This document shows, piece after piece, positions 44,959 through 53,076 of a stretch of DNA of 64,000 nucleotides. The DNA comes from Achromobacter xylosoxidans A8 (GTDB lineage Bacteria; Pseudomonadota; Gammaproteobacteria; Burkholderiales; Burkholderiaceae_B), in contig NC_014640.1 of the NCBI RefSeq assembly GCF_000165835.1, forward strand, positions 4,898,001-4,962,000. Direction: 5' to 3'. The position numbers and the translations under genes were made by a program. Within the stretch, counting starts at the first letter, position 1, and every line of letters begins with the position of its first letter. Below the pieces are notes generated by a model. The model did no database searches, was not told the origin of the DNA, and saw nothing but the letters and a program-made list of their open reading frames with translations.

Positions 44959-44999
44959 GCGTATGCACGACGCTCCCTGGGGAAGCGCCGTGCATACGC
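44959..44999. other. 16-bp near-perfect hairpin after the catabolic cluster
   Basis: GCGTATGCACGACGCT and AGCGCCGTGCATACGC pair with one mismatch around a 9-base loop (CCCTGGGGA). No T-run. Position between the Bug gene and the gene at 45100, just outside the phage locus, suggests an mRNA end or an old insertion end. Confidence 0.6.
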
Positions 45000-45099
45000 T
45001 TGGATGATGGGCCCCAGCAGCATTGACAGCGATACGGCCAATCGAGACGATGACCTCGGCACCACAGGTTTCAACGTGGCGCAGTGAAGGAGGCTCATC

Positions 45100-45351
45100 A
45101 TGTCAATCTCATGTAGACGACTGGAGGATGTGATTGCGGTCTCGGCAGCTGGAGACCAATACCGGATCGAGCGACATATCATTCAAGAACCCGCGACGGA
45201 CGACAGTCCCGATCCACACATAGTGCTGCAATGCCGCCTGTCCACCGGCGGCACCGTGATCTGGGAGGGTAAGGACGTGTACCGGCTCAAATCAGGTGAA
45301 ATCCTCCGGCCGGTGAATCGCAGGAAGAAGAAGAATCCTTTTGAAGGGTAG
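45100..45351 (+). CDS. Small hypothetical protein bordering the phage locus
   Basis: 83 residues. AAGGAGG is well placed before the ATG. Beta-rich region (VIAVSAAGDQYRIERHIIQ, GGTVIWEGKDVYRLKSGE) and a basic end RRKKKNPFEG. No family recognised. It converges on the phage locus and is closed by a terminator at 45357-45387. Confidence 0.7.
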   Translation: MSISCRRLEDVIAVSAAGDQYRIERHIIQEPATDDSPDPHIVLQCRLSTGGTVIWEGKDVYRLKSGEILRPVNRRKKKNPFEG

Positions 45352-45356
45352 GAATG

Positions 45357-45387
45357 AAAAGCCCGCGGCTTGCGCTTGCGGGCTTTT
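45357..45387 (+). terminator. Rho-independent terminator
   Basis: AAAAGCCCGC-N11-GCGGGCTTTT. Symmetric enough to work in both directions, serving the gene at 45100 and the end of the phage lysis operon. Confidence 0.85.
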
Positions 45388-45494
45388 GCTTGGGGTGGTG
45401 AAAGACGGTCCGGAGCAACGGCCTGCCGGACTGCTCTCGACAATCTCCATGCTCTTTTGCAAGGCGGCGCCTTCAAACGAATGGTCAGGCCGCA

Positions 45495-45740
45495 TTAGGA
45501 ACTTTCCCACGCCTGCACCACCGCGCGATGCCGTGCCGCGCACTCCCCATACTGAACAGCCAAAGCCATATAGCTGCGCGCCAGATCATCCCAGCTATCG
45601 CTGGTCACCTCGGGCACTGGTGGACACGGCTGCGCCAGATTGGCCGGCAGAATTGGCGAGGCGGCCGGCTGCGTTGATGTACCGCAGCCGCTCAGCGTCA
45701 ATGCGGCAGCCAGCAGGCAGAGGGCTTTGGACTTCGACAC
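45495..45740 (-). CDS. Rz1-like spanin lipoprotein
   Basis: 81 residues from a GTG, with GAGG seven bases upstream. Lipobox LSGC after ALCLLAAALT; the mature part is Pro-rich (QPAASPILPANLAQPCPPVPE). Outer-membrane half of the spanin pair that fuses membranes at lysis. Starts inside the Rz gene in another frame (146-bp overlap), the classical nested order. Confidence 0.85.
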   Translation of the reverse strand: MSKSKALCLLAAALTLSGCGTSTQPAASPILPANLAQPCPPVPEVTSDSWDDLARSYMALAVQYGECAARHRAVVQAWESS

Positions 45741-45996
45741 GGGTATACCTCTCGATGGTCTTGGGAGCGGTGTTGCGCAGCGCAGCGAGCGCGCCCTCCA
45801 GGGTGTCGGAGATCCCGCCCAGACGTGCCGTCTGCCGCTTGAACTCGGCGAGCTCGGCCAGTGCGTGATCGGCGTTTGCCTGGTCGATGCCGGCCTGGTA
45901 TTGGTTGGCGCCATACCAACGCACGCCCAGGACGATGACGACCACTAAGGTCGCTCCGATCAGGTACGGCGCCAAGGCGCGCAGGGATGGAATCAC
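45595..45996 (-). CDS. Rz-like inner membrane spanin
   Basis: 133 residues from GTG with GGGAG upstream. One N-terminal membrane helix (YLIGATLVVVIVLGVRWYG) and a long coiled-coil periplasmic part. Partner of the Rz1-like lipoprotein. Overlaps the endolysin stop by 4 bp. Confidence 0.85.
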   Translation of the reverse strand: MIPSLRALAPYLIGATLVVVIVLGVRWYGANQYQAGIDQANADHALAELAEFKRQTARLGGISDTLEGALAALRNTAPKTIERYTRVEVQSPLPAGCRIDAERLRYINAAGRLANSAGQSGAAVSTSARGDQR

Positions 45997-46403
45997 GCGC
46001 TCCCTTTCCAATCGCGCGGAATCTGGAAATGCGGTCCGTCCTTGAGCGTCTTCCAGTCGCCACCCCATTCCACGGGAACCGCGAGTTCCGCTGCGCATGC
46101 TTTGACCACAACGGCCAGATCGACAAAGGCCTGCCAGTTGCTCCAGGGAATCGCCCCATCAATCAGAGGGGCAAGGTCCACGGCATGGCTCCAGCCATCC
46201 GCCTGCGGCAAGTGGTAGCTGGCCATCGTCAGGCTGGCGCCCTTGGCCACATTCTCGCGTTGCCGCGCTATGGTTCGGACTCCCTCGATCACGATGAAAT
46301 CGGTCAGCGTTCGTTGAATCGCCAGTTTGACAATCGCGACCAGGTCGGGATGCACACCGACGAGGCGATCCACGCTGCGTAGTGATAGCTGAAACGCGCT
46401 CAC
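45993..46403 (-). CDS. M15-family endolysin (L-Ala-D-Glu endopeptidase type)
   Basis: 136 residues from GTG. FQLSLRSVDRLVGVHPDL, SYHLPQADGWSHAVDLAP (zinc His and Asp) and PHFQIP (His) mark the peptidase M15 phage family. It cuts peptidoglycan cross-link peptides. No signal peptide, so it needs the holin. The GTG was preferred over an ATG at 46436 because the family begins at the SAFQLS segment. Confidence 0.87.
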   Translation of the reverse strand: MSAFQLSLRSVDRLVGVHPDLVAIVKLAIQRTLTDFIVIEGVRTIARQRENVAKGASLTMASYHLPQADGWSHAVDLAPLIDGAIPWSNWQAFVDLAVVVKACAAELAVPVEWGGDWKTLKDGPHFQIPRDWKGSA

Positions 46404-46437
46404 GGATGAGCTCTCCGGATGAATAGAACGATGCACG

Positions 46438-46746
46438 TCAGGCCCCTCTGCCGCGCACTCGGTCGATCACGGCCTGCCACAACGCGCCTATGGGAACAGC
46501 CTGCACCACATCCCATCCGCGAGAGACGACGGCCATGCCGAACATGCCAGTCAAGAACCCGGCAAGGCCTTCCGGAATCTCCAGCAGCAGCGATAGATAC
46601 GGGGCCGCGTAATACGCCACCAGCGAACCGCTTCCGGCCATGCTCAGCCTGGCCGGCCACGATCCTTGCAAATAGCGCATCGAAACAGCGGCCCCCAGAA
46701 CGCCGGCGAACTTTGCCGCAAGGGCATCGAAATCTTGGACGTTCAA
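46438..46746 (-). CDS. Phage holin
   Basis: 102 residues from a TTG start that has a perfect AAAGGAGG site six bases upstream. Two to three membrane helices (VSMRYLQGSWPARLSMAGSG, LVAYYAAPYLSLLL, GLAGFLTGMFGMAVV). It opens the inner membrane for the endolysin. Order holin-endolysin-Rz/Rz1 is standard. An ATG at 46797 is in frame but lacks a ribosome-binding site. Confidence 0.8.
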   Translation of the reverse strand: MNVQDFDALAAKFAGVLGAAVSMRYLQGSWPARLSMAGSGSLVAYYAAPYLSLLLEIPEGLAGFLTGMFGMAVVSRGWDVVQAVPIGALWQAVIDRVRGRGA

Positions 46747-46838
46747 TTTCGCCTCCTTTTGGAAAAGAAATGACCCCGCGAAGCGCGGCCTGTGCATACA
46801 CCAGATGGTATTGAAGACATCTGTACGCCATGGAACGG

Positions 46839-47249
46839 TCAGATATCTGGCGCAAGAAGCTCATCGCGCCGCTTCGGCAGCAGCAAACCTTTGCTGACGT
46901 ACAGATCGATCCCCGCAGCGACGGCTGGGTCCTCCAGGTCGATGAAGTCCGCCCGGTTGAAATCGTCGTAGACAAGGCCGACTTCCATGTCGGCAAGTTG
47001 CGCCTGGCGGATTGCCAACTGCTCGTCCATGGAAAAACGGCGAACGAATTCCCTTGAGGTGTAGCGTGTCTTGACAGGCAGAGGCGATGGCTCCGGTCGA
47101 GAGAAATTTCCGTCATTGAACGAGTCGCCAATCATGACTTCTCCGCTCACGCCCACCCAAATGAAGTCGGGATGGAATCGCCCCATGGGATCGACGTCGG
47201 TCAGTTCAGCGACCACGCCACCCTGAATATGCGCCCAAATTTGTCTCAT
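46839..47249 (-). CDS. Phage tail-fibre-associated protein
   Basis: 136 residues. MRQIWAHIQGGVVAELTDVDP, then a mixed helical end (FVRRFSMDEQLAIRQAQLADM). Opening residues resemble the small proteins that follow tail fibres in many betaproteobacterial phages; it may be a fibre chaperone or a distal tip component. GGTGAG precedes the ATG at 47249. Assignment is by position more than motif. Confidence 0.6.
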   Translation of the reverse strand: MRQIWAHIQGGVVAELTDVDPMGRFHPDFIWVGVSGEVMIGDSFNDGNFSRPEPSPLPVKTRYTSREFVRRFSMDEQLAIRQAQLADMEVGLVYDDFNRADFIDLEDPAVAAGIDLYVSKGLLLPKRRDELLAPDI

Positions 47250-47254
47250 ATCTC

Positions 47255-48307
47255 TCACCATTGAATAAGAACGGCGCCATGGGCGCCTGCCGCGCCGGCA
47301 GTGGCAATGCGCCCACCGCCGCCCATGCCAGGCGCAGGAACACGGCTCGGGTCAGCGCCCGCGAACGGCGACCATCCGCCGCCGCCGGCGCCCCCGTAGA
47401 GGGGCGCCGTTCCACTCCCGTACTGCGGGCAATTACCGTATGCGCCCCGCCACCCGAAACCCGTCGTTCCTGCCACGATCCCCCCTGCGGGACTGTTGGC
47501 GATAAGCAGACCGCCATCGCCGCCCTCGCACGAGCAATAAGTGCCGAACGACGACGCTCCGCCAGCCGTGCCGTTAGTACCGACGGACGGGCCACCCGCG
47601 CCACCCGCCCCGACCGTGACAGTGACGGACGAAACCGCCGAGATATCAAACAGCCCTTCCCAGTAGCCACCCTGACCGCCGCCGCTTGGCCCTGGCGCCG
47701 TGGCCACACCGCATGCGCCGCCTCCGCCGGCGCCATAGACGCGTACGTATACCTTTGACGTACCGGCCGGTTTGTCGAAGGTATACACGCCGGGTGACGT
47801 GTAGGGTTGATACCCGGTAACGGCGGCCAAGGCTTGTGCCATCTTGAGTGGCGTGATGGCAGTCGTGTCATCAGTCAGCGCCCGCGCCTGGGCGGTAGAG
47901 GCAATGCCCGCGGGAAGCCCTATCCAGTCCGCCCCGCCTGCATCGGGATTGCCCATGTTGTTGTCAGCCAGATTCAGCCAGTATCCATTCGCGGCCGCCT
48001 GCTTCAGCACGGTCCCTTTGGGATAGCCTCCTATGGCCGTGCTGAACGTGACATCGTAGGAGTAGCCGGCCCCGGCCTGCCCCCAACGCACAGCTGCACT
48101 GAGGAAGTTCAAGATCCCGTTGAAATCGGCGCCATACGGGGGAACCCCTCCCGCCGCCAGCGGCGTCATCGTCAAAGGCGGAAACCCATCGGTGAAAGAC
48201 GCTAGTCCGGGCGTTACTCCAGTCTGCGATGCGACAGGAATGGTGTTCTTCGTCCCGCTGTTCGCAAACGGGACGGCCGATTTGTTGGGTGCATTGCTAG
48301 CTTGCAT
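47255..48307 (-). CDS. Tail fibre with glycine-rich receptor-binding domain
   Basis: 350 residues. The N-terminal half attaches to the baseplate (FTDGFPPLTMTPLAAGGVPPYG, NGILNFLSAAVRWGQAG, phage-fibre repeats); residues 170-350 form a glycine-rich domain (YGAGGGGACG, VTVGAGGAGGPSVG, GGAGGGGWSPFAG) ending AHGAVLIQW. Gly-rich tips like this form stacked polyglycine-II layers in some adhesins and set host range. Overlaps the previous gene by 11 bp. Confidence 0.82.
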   Translation of the reverse strand: MQASNAPNKSAVPFANSGTKNTIPVASQTGVTPGLASFTDGFPPLTMTPLAAGGVPPYGADFNGILNFLSAAVRWGQAGAGYSYDVTFSTAIGGYPKGTVLKQAAANGYWLNLADNNMGNPDAGGADWIGLPAGIASTAQARALTDDTTAITPLKMAQALAAVTGYQPYTSPGVYTFDKPAGTSKVYVRVYGAGGGGACGVATAPGPSGGGQGGYWEGLFDISAVSSVTVTVGAGGAGGPSVGTNGTAGGASSFGTYCSCEGGDGGLLIANSPAGGIVAGTTGFGWRGAYGNCPQYGSGTAPLYGGAGGGGWSPFAGADPSRVPAPGMGGGGRIATAGAAGAHGAVLIQW

Positions 48308-48971
48308 TGATAAGCCCCGAAGAAGTGAAAAATACGCCCGAGCCGAACGGCTGCATCAGCGCCTCGTGGAATCCGAACGTGGTGGAAAGATCGACCTGCA
48401 GAATGTTCGCCAGGACCGCCGCCGGCTTGGGTATCGCGCCGGACTGAGTCAGGATGGCGATCTCATGGGGTGCCAGCGCAAACTCGAACACATAGCGGAA
48501 CTCCATCTTTCCGGTGTCCGATACGTAGCAACGCCCGCGCCCCGCAAACAGTTTCGACAGCAGCCGGTTCAAACTGGGCGAAGTGCAATCCGAAATATTG
48601 GCCAGCGCCTTGACCAGGATCAGCGTGCGATACGCATCGTCGGCCAGCCGATACGTCTGCGTCGCCTGCTCGCCCGTGTAAAACGGCGCCTGGTCGAAGG
48701 GCTGCCAGTTCAGCGCCTCGTCATACCCCAGGTAGGTGACGTCGCCCGGGATGGTCAGCATCCGGCCGACATCGACGATCCTGCCCCAGATGTCCAGCCC
48801 GAAGCCCTGCGCGGTCTCGACGTTCCAGACGAAGTCATGGAAGGAGTCGAAATCGGCGTCCGGGTTGATGTAGTCGTCCATGTCGTTGATCAACTGGACC
48901 AGCGTGGGACTGTTGGCGTACTGGCTGATGAGGGTGCGGGCCACCAGCCCCGGCTTCGGCGCGACGCTCAT
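48297..48971 (-). CDS. DUF2612 baseplate/tail tip protein
   Basis: 224 residues. LISQYANSPTLVQLINDMDDYINPDADFD and VWNVETAQGFGLDIWGRIVDVGR match DUF2612, the gpI-like component linking the fibre to the baseplate. Overlaps baseplate-J by 4 bp. Confidence 0.85.
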   Translation of the reverse strand: MSVAPKPGLVARTLISQYANSPTLVQLINDMDDYINPDADFDSFHDFVWNVETAQGFGLDIWGRIVDVGRMLTIPGDVTYLGYDEALNWQPFDQAPFYTGEQATQTYRLADDAYRTLILVKALANISDCTSPSLNRLLSKLFAGRGRCYVSDTGKMEFRYVFEFALAPHEIAILTQSGAIPKPAAVLANILQVDLSTTFGFHEALMQPFGSGVFFTSSGLINAS

Positions 48972-50179
48972 ATCAAGGTCACCGAGATATCATCGGCCGT
49001 CACCGTGGGCCGGCGGTTGATCGGAACGGCCAGGCTGGCGGCCGACGGCGTTGCCGCCCCCAGAAGCAAGGAAAGTATGGAGACCGCCGGGCTCAGCACC
49101 GAAATGGGCGCATAGAACCGGCTCGCATAAATGGTCGAACCGATACGCGCTCTCTGCCCGCCATCCCCGCCGTTGAAGGCGTCCGCGATCGCCTGCTTGG
49201 TCAAAGCCACAATGTCCGATGGCAGGGCCGGGTTGTCAGCCAGCTGCACCGCGAAACGCACGGGCAATGCCGCAGGCGTTTCCCATGTCACGACATACGA
49301 CGGGTAGGGATAGGCGTAGCCCTCCTTGTCCTCCATGGTGTAGGAGGTGTTGCCGTTGTAGTCGGAACCGTTGCTCTTCTTGCGCCAGATGGCATCGGCA
49401 ATATCCGCTGCCTCCCCGCCCGTCACCGCCACCCAGATGGAATGCGGACGCAGGACGACGCCGCCTACCGTCTTCGGCACGGCGAGATCATTCTCTGTCA
49501 CATAAACATCGATGACGCCCTCCACGTTCGCCACATTGGCGTAGATCGCGGGGATCGAGCCGCGCGCGTTCAGCGCCACCGACTGCCGCCGGCGCTCCTC
49601 GAACTCGGCCCTGCTTTCCAAATGGCTGCCCACCGTTGCGGCGTCTGCGTTCGACACCGAGTCCCAACCGGGGATGGCCTGATAGATCTGGTTCAGTGCG
49701 CCAGGCGCGCAATCCACCGGTCCATCGACCGAGCAGGCGAAGGGAAGATCGATGCGCCCGCTGGCAGGGATGGTTCCCGCCTGGGTGCACAGGTACAGAT
49801 TGCCATCCACCGCCTGGGCGCGGGCGCCCACTGGGATGGTCACGCCCGCCAGGCCTGTGCACGTGGCAATGACGGCGGTAGGCGTACCAGGCTTGCGGTC
49901 CAGGAAGTAGATCCGCCCGATGGCGTCCTGCATGCGCCCTTGCGCGAAGGCCGGGTCAACCTGGTTCACGTAGGCCGCGAATTCGTTGTTCTTGTCGCCG
50001 ATGATGGCGGTGGTGCTGGAGGCCAACTGGCCCTGGGGCGTTTCCAGCGCGGGATTCAGCCCGCCGCCGAACGCGGCGTCCATGTCGGACAGGACGCCGG
50101 CCAGGATGTCGGATTCGTTGGGCAACACCAGCCCTTCCGGCGTGAACTGCACGCGCGGTACTTTCGAGTTGTTCGGCAT
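48968..50179 (-). CDS. Baseplate J-like wedge protein
   Basis: 403 residues. Central motif of the Mu gp47/gpJ family (GVTIPVGARAQAVDGNLYLC, GSHLESRAEFEERRRQSV, VIDVYVTENDLAVPKTVGG). It forms the wedge ring that triggers sheath contraction. Consistent with its place in Mu- and P2-like baseplates. Confidence 0.9.
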   Translation of the reverse strand: MPNNSKVPRVQFTPEGLVLPNESDILAGVLSDMDAAFGGGLNPALETPQGQLASSTTAIIGDKNNEFAAYVNQVDPAFAQGRMQDAIGRIYFLDRKPGTPTAVIATCTGLAGVTIPVGARAQAVDGNLYLCTQAGTIPASGRIDLPFACSVDGPVDCAPGALNQIYQAIPGWDSVSNADAATVGSHLESRAEFEERRRQSVALNARGSIPAIYANVANVEGVIDVYVTENDLAVPKTVGGVVLRPHSIWVAVTGGEAADIADAIWRKKSNGSDYNGNTSYTMEDKEGYAYPYPSYVVTWETPAALPVRFAVQLADNPALPSDIVALTKQAIADAFNGGDGGQRARIGSTIYASRFYAPISVLSPAVSILSLLLGAATPSAASLAVPINRRPTVTADDISVTLI

Positions 50180-50186
50180 GGTTTCC

Positions 50187-50537
50187 TCAGAAACTGACGG
50201 TTTGCGTCGTTCCGTCTTGCAGGGTGATTGCGACGTAGCCCGCCAGGGCGCGGTCGGTATAGGAGGTCAGCGTGCAGATCGCGCTGGCCACTTCGGGGAC
50301 CGTCATCGCGGCACGCCTGACGTGCTCTCGCACCAAGGCCAGCGGCGGCTGATGGCCCAGGAATTCTTCCCAGTAGGGAACGCCAGGGAGGGTGTTGTAG
50401 AACAGTTCGCCCCTGAACAGCTTGATGGCGCTGGCGACGTCCTGCGCGACGGCATAGGGCTTGGACGCCAGCGCGATGTTGCCCGCGGCGTCGAGCACCA
50501 GATCCCAGGCGGTCCGGTCTAGCAGCAGGGTGTTCAA
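50187..50537 (-). CDS. Phage GP46-like baseplate protein
   Basis: 116 residues. DLVLDAAGNIALASKPYAVAQDVASAIKLFRGE and YFTDRALAGYV-like end place it in the gp46/gpW (T4 gp25-like) family that joins sheath start to wedge. Overlaps the spike gene by 4 bp. Confidence 0.85.
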   Translation of the reverse strand: MNTLLLDRTAWDLVLDAAGNIALASKPYAVAQDVASAIKLFRGELFYNTLPGVPYWEEFLGHQPPLALVREHVRRAAMTVPEVASAICTLTSYTDRALAGYVAITLQDGTTQTVSF

Positions 50538-51265
50538 TTGGGCGCTCCTGTATTTGCCGGCCCGCTCTGCACGCCGGAATGCGTGTGGGTACTGCCCACG
50601 TCCTTGCCGTTGTTGCGCAGCGTACCCAGCGTGTTCATGTCGCCTTGCCAGGTGGACGTGCCGCCCAAGGATCCGCCGCCCTGCCGCACCGTGCCGTTAA
50701 GCACGATCCGGGGAGAGTTCAACGCGCATTGCGCGCTGGCGTTCAATTCGATGTCGGGCGCGCTGACTGTCACCTTGGAGGGTGAGACCACGTTGATGCC
50801 GCCGGCCGTGAACTGCACGTACTGGACCGGCGTCCCATTCAGCAGACCACCGAAATACAGTCCATCCGCCATGTCGTGCGAACGCCAGGAACCAGGGTTG
50901 TTCTGCGCCTTCGAAGTCTTCACTAGCGAGATGTCCCGATTCGCGAAAGCCGCCATTCCGATATCGCCTGCCTTCGGGTCCAGGATGACGGCGTCCGCTC
51001 CGCCCTGCAGGCGGAAGTAAGGAAGGCGATGCAGGACGCCATGTGGCACGGCATTGCCGGCCCCATCGAGCTGGTTGACGAGCGGCTGCACATCGACGAA
51101 ACCCACCGGCGACAGCCCGCCTGAATTCGTCACCGACACCACCTTGACGAGCGTCGCCGTACTGACTCGATTCAGGGCCTGGCTGATCAGGAACTGCAAG
51201 GCGCCGAACTCGCTGTCGCCCTGGCCGGCTTGCGCCAGACCTGCGTATCCGTATTGCTCAGCCAT
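50534..51265 (-). CDS. Gp138-family membrane-piercing spike
   Basis: 243 residues. N-terminal OB-like Gp138 domain (LISQALNRVSTATLVKVVSV, GVLHRLPYFRLQGGADA), a beta-helix-like middle, and a C-terminal THTHSG near residue 228, the HxH pair that binds iron in spike tips. It punctures the target envelope at contraction. Confidence 0.88.
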   Translation of the reverse strand: MAEQYGYAGLAQAGQGDSEFGALQFLISQALNRVSTATLVKVVSVTNSGGLSPVGFVDVQPLVNQLDGAGNAVPHGVLHRLPYFRLQGGADAVILDPKAGDIGMAAFANRDISLVKTSKAQNNPGSWRSHDMADGLYFGGLLNGTPVQYVQFTAGGINVVSPSKVTVSAPDIELNASAQCALNSPRIVLNGTVRQGGGSLGGTSTWQGDMNTLGTLRNNGKDVGSTHTHSGVQSGPANTGAPN

Positions 51266-52139
51266 GGAGATTCCTTTCGCACACCGCCACTGACTGCCAG
51301 ACGCCGCCGGGGACTTCCGCCTCCAGCTTGTGGGACAGACTCACAATGATCCACTCGCCGTGCGCGGGTTCTACGGTGCTGATGACTTGCACTCTTTTTC
51401 CCAACCCAAGATGCGGGTTGTAGAGCGTTGTCAGTTGGAGTCCCTTGCTCGTAAAGGCCGGATATCCGATCAACCCCGTTTCCGGCGCCACGAGAATCGG
51501 ATCGCCCTTTCTGAATCCGCCCTCCGGCCAGACTGACAGGACGCCGCGGTCTATCGTGAAGTTGACTCGGGCGGCCTTCGCGCAACTGCGTAGTTGGTCC
51601 ATGTCGGTTCCGGAAAAATAGGGATCGGCCAATACATAGTCCTCCCCGCTTTTTTCACCCTTGTATCCCATCGATCTGGCGATATCGCACATGATTTCTT
51701 GCGCCTTTTTCGCGCCGCGAAAGGACCTGGCGGATGCGGACTTTAGCTGCTTGGCCCCGGCCACCTCGGCCTTGACCGTGAATACGCCCCCCGCAGCCGC
51801 TTTACCTTCTGCACCCATTCCATAGCCAGCCCAGGCTTCGAGGATGTCTCCCTCGTAGACCACGCAGGGAACACCGGAATCGTCCCCGGCGTCGATCCGG
51901 ACAAGGTTCTTTCCCCGGCGTTCCTTCATGACGGGTCCTATCGTCGTCAGCTTGTTCATCAGGTCTTGATTCAGCCCGTGGATCAGCAGGGTCAGCGGAC
52001 TGTTTTCGAAGGCGGTGTAGGCGGGAATATCCACCGTCGTCCGGTAGCCGCTGAGCGTTACGTCAGGCCCCTGCTCGTCGCCAAACTTTCCTTTACCCAG
52101 GCTGATGGTCACGTCCAGCCGTCGCTTGATGAAGCTCAT
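51258..52139 (-). CDS. Baseplate hub protein
   Basis: 293 residues, sited between spike and plug genes. LDVTISLGKG, YRTTVDIPAYTAFENSPLTLLIHGLN, and a tail with IISTVEPAHGEWIIVSLSHKLE; resembles the gp27/gp44-type hub that connects tube to spike. Assigned by position and length. Confidence 0.75.
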   Translation of the reverse strand: MSFIKRRLDVTISLGKGKFGDEQGPDVTLSGYRTTVDIPAYTAFENSPLTLLIHGLNQDLMNKLTTIGPVMKERRGKNLVRIDAGDDSGVPCVVYEGDILEAWAGYGMGAEGKAAAGGVFTVKAEVAGAKQLKSASARSFRGAKKAQEIMCDIARSMGYKGEKSGEDYVLADPYFSGTDMDQLRSCAKAARVNFTIDRGVLSVWPEGGFRKGDPILVAPETGLIGYPAFTSKGLQLTTLYNPHLGLGKRVQVISTVEPAHGEWIIVSLSHKLEAEVPGGVWQSVAVCERNLHG

Positions 52140-52435
52140 AGTTCCAGCGGCTCCAGGTAAGCCAGGACGAAGCGCGAGCCGAGATCCTGATACTGCGGGT
52201 CGGCGTGGCCCTGGGTGTCCACAAAGGCCAGATCCCCAACGAAGCCCAGGTAGGCAGCCCGCACAAGCCGTACCCGGTCATGGCAAAGCACCGTCGTCAC
52301 GATAGGCGCATTGTCGAGTTCAAGATCCAGATAGAGTCCGGTCGACTTCTGATGGACGGCGATCTGGCAGTTCTGCCCGGACAACACGACGCTGAGCGTT
52401 TGCGCCGGCACGGGTCTCAAGGGAATTCTCTTCAT
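52136..52435 (-). CDS. Baseplate plug family protein
   Basis: 99 residues, beta-rich (PAQTLSVVLSGQNCQIAVHQ, PIVTTVLCHDRVRLV, LAFVDTQGHADPQY). Matches the short plug proteins found next to the hub in simple contractile tails such as phage Pam3. Overlaps both neighbours by 4 bp. Confidence 0.8.
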   Translation of the reverse strand: MKRIPLRPVPAQTLSVVLSGQNCQIAVHQKSTGLYLDLELDNAPIVTTVLCHDRVRLVRAAYLGFVGDLAFVDTQGHADPQYQDLGSRFVLAYLEPLEL

Positions 52436-53076
52436 TGGATAGGCTCCAGATCCGCCACCTTGTTCTGGTCGCGCCGGGGATAGGCGTCAATCTCGAACGC
52501 CTGTACCTGGCCATTGCTCTCTTCATTCGCGCCGCTGGGGTCCTGCGTGGCCGGCGATAGCGGGACGGCCGTCTGCCGGACTTCGAGCAGGGTCAGATCG
52601 ACGACCAGGAGGCTGGAGCCGTTCTTGTCGGCGCGGGTGTACGAGTACTTCACCAGGTTGGCCGACGGATAGACGATCTCGGGCGTCACCACTGAGTACA
52701 GATCCGTGCTGCCGACGATGCGCTCCAGCACGGACAACATGACGTTGCGCGATGCCGGGTCGCCGCCGTGCGCCAGCTTGATGGTCGCCTCGAATGGCGC
52801 ATCGACCTTGTTGAAGGCTGAAAACCCACCCTGCTCCGAGGGATAACTGGATATCTGGGTGGTTTCACTGAAGGCGATGCTGAGAAACGTCTCGAAGACC
52901 AGCATCTGTTGCCCATCGGCGCCGTACAAGCCCCAGCGAGGAGGACCGAAGATCAGATCGGTCAGCGCCCCCGACCCGAAGCTTGCCAGCTCGGAGATGG
53001 AAGGAATGGTCACTTCGCGGAAGACCGCCGGTACGCCCGGACTGCTCGGGACATCGGGAAAAGGAACAAGTGGCAT
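52432..53076 (-). CDS. Baseplate structural protein
   Basis: 214 residues. Begins with a Pro/Val-rich segment, then FGPPRWGLYGADGQQMLVFETFLSI and a beta-domain (GGFSAFNKVDAPFEATIKLAHGGDP). Position between tape measure and plug suggests a hub-adjacent ring component. Stop overlaps the neighbour. Confidence 0.75.
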   Translation of the reverse strand: MPLVPFPDVPSSPGVPAVFREVTIPSISELASFGSGALTDLIFGPPRWGLYGADGQQMLVFETFLSIAFSETTQISSYPSEQGGFSAFNKVDAPFEATIKLAHGGDPASRNVMLSVLERIVGSTDLYSVVTPEIVYPSANLVKYSYTRADKNGSSLLVVDLTLLEVRQTAVPLSPATQDPSGANEESNGQVQAFEIDAYPRRDQNKVADLEPIQ

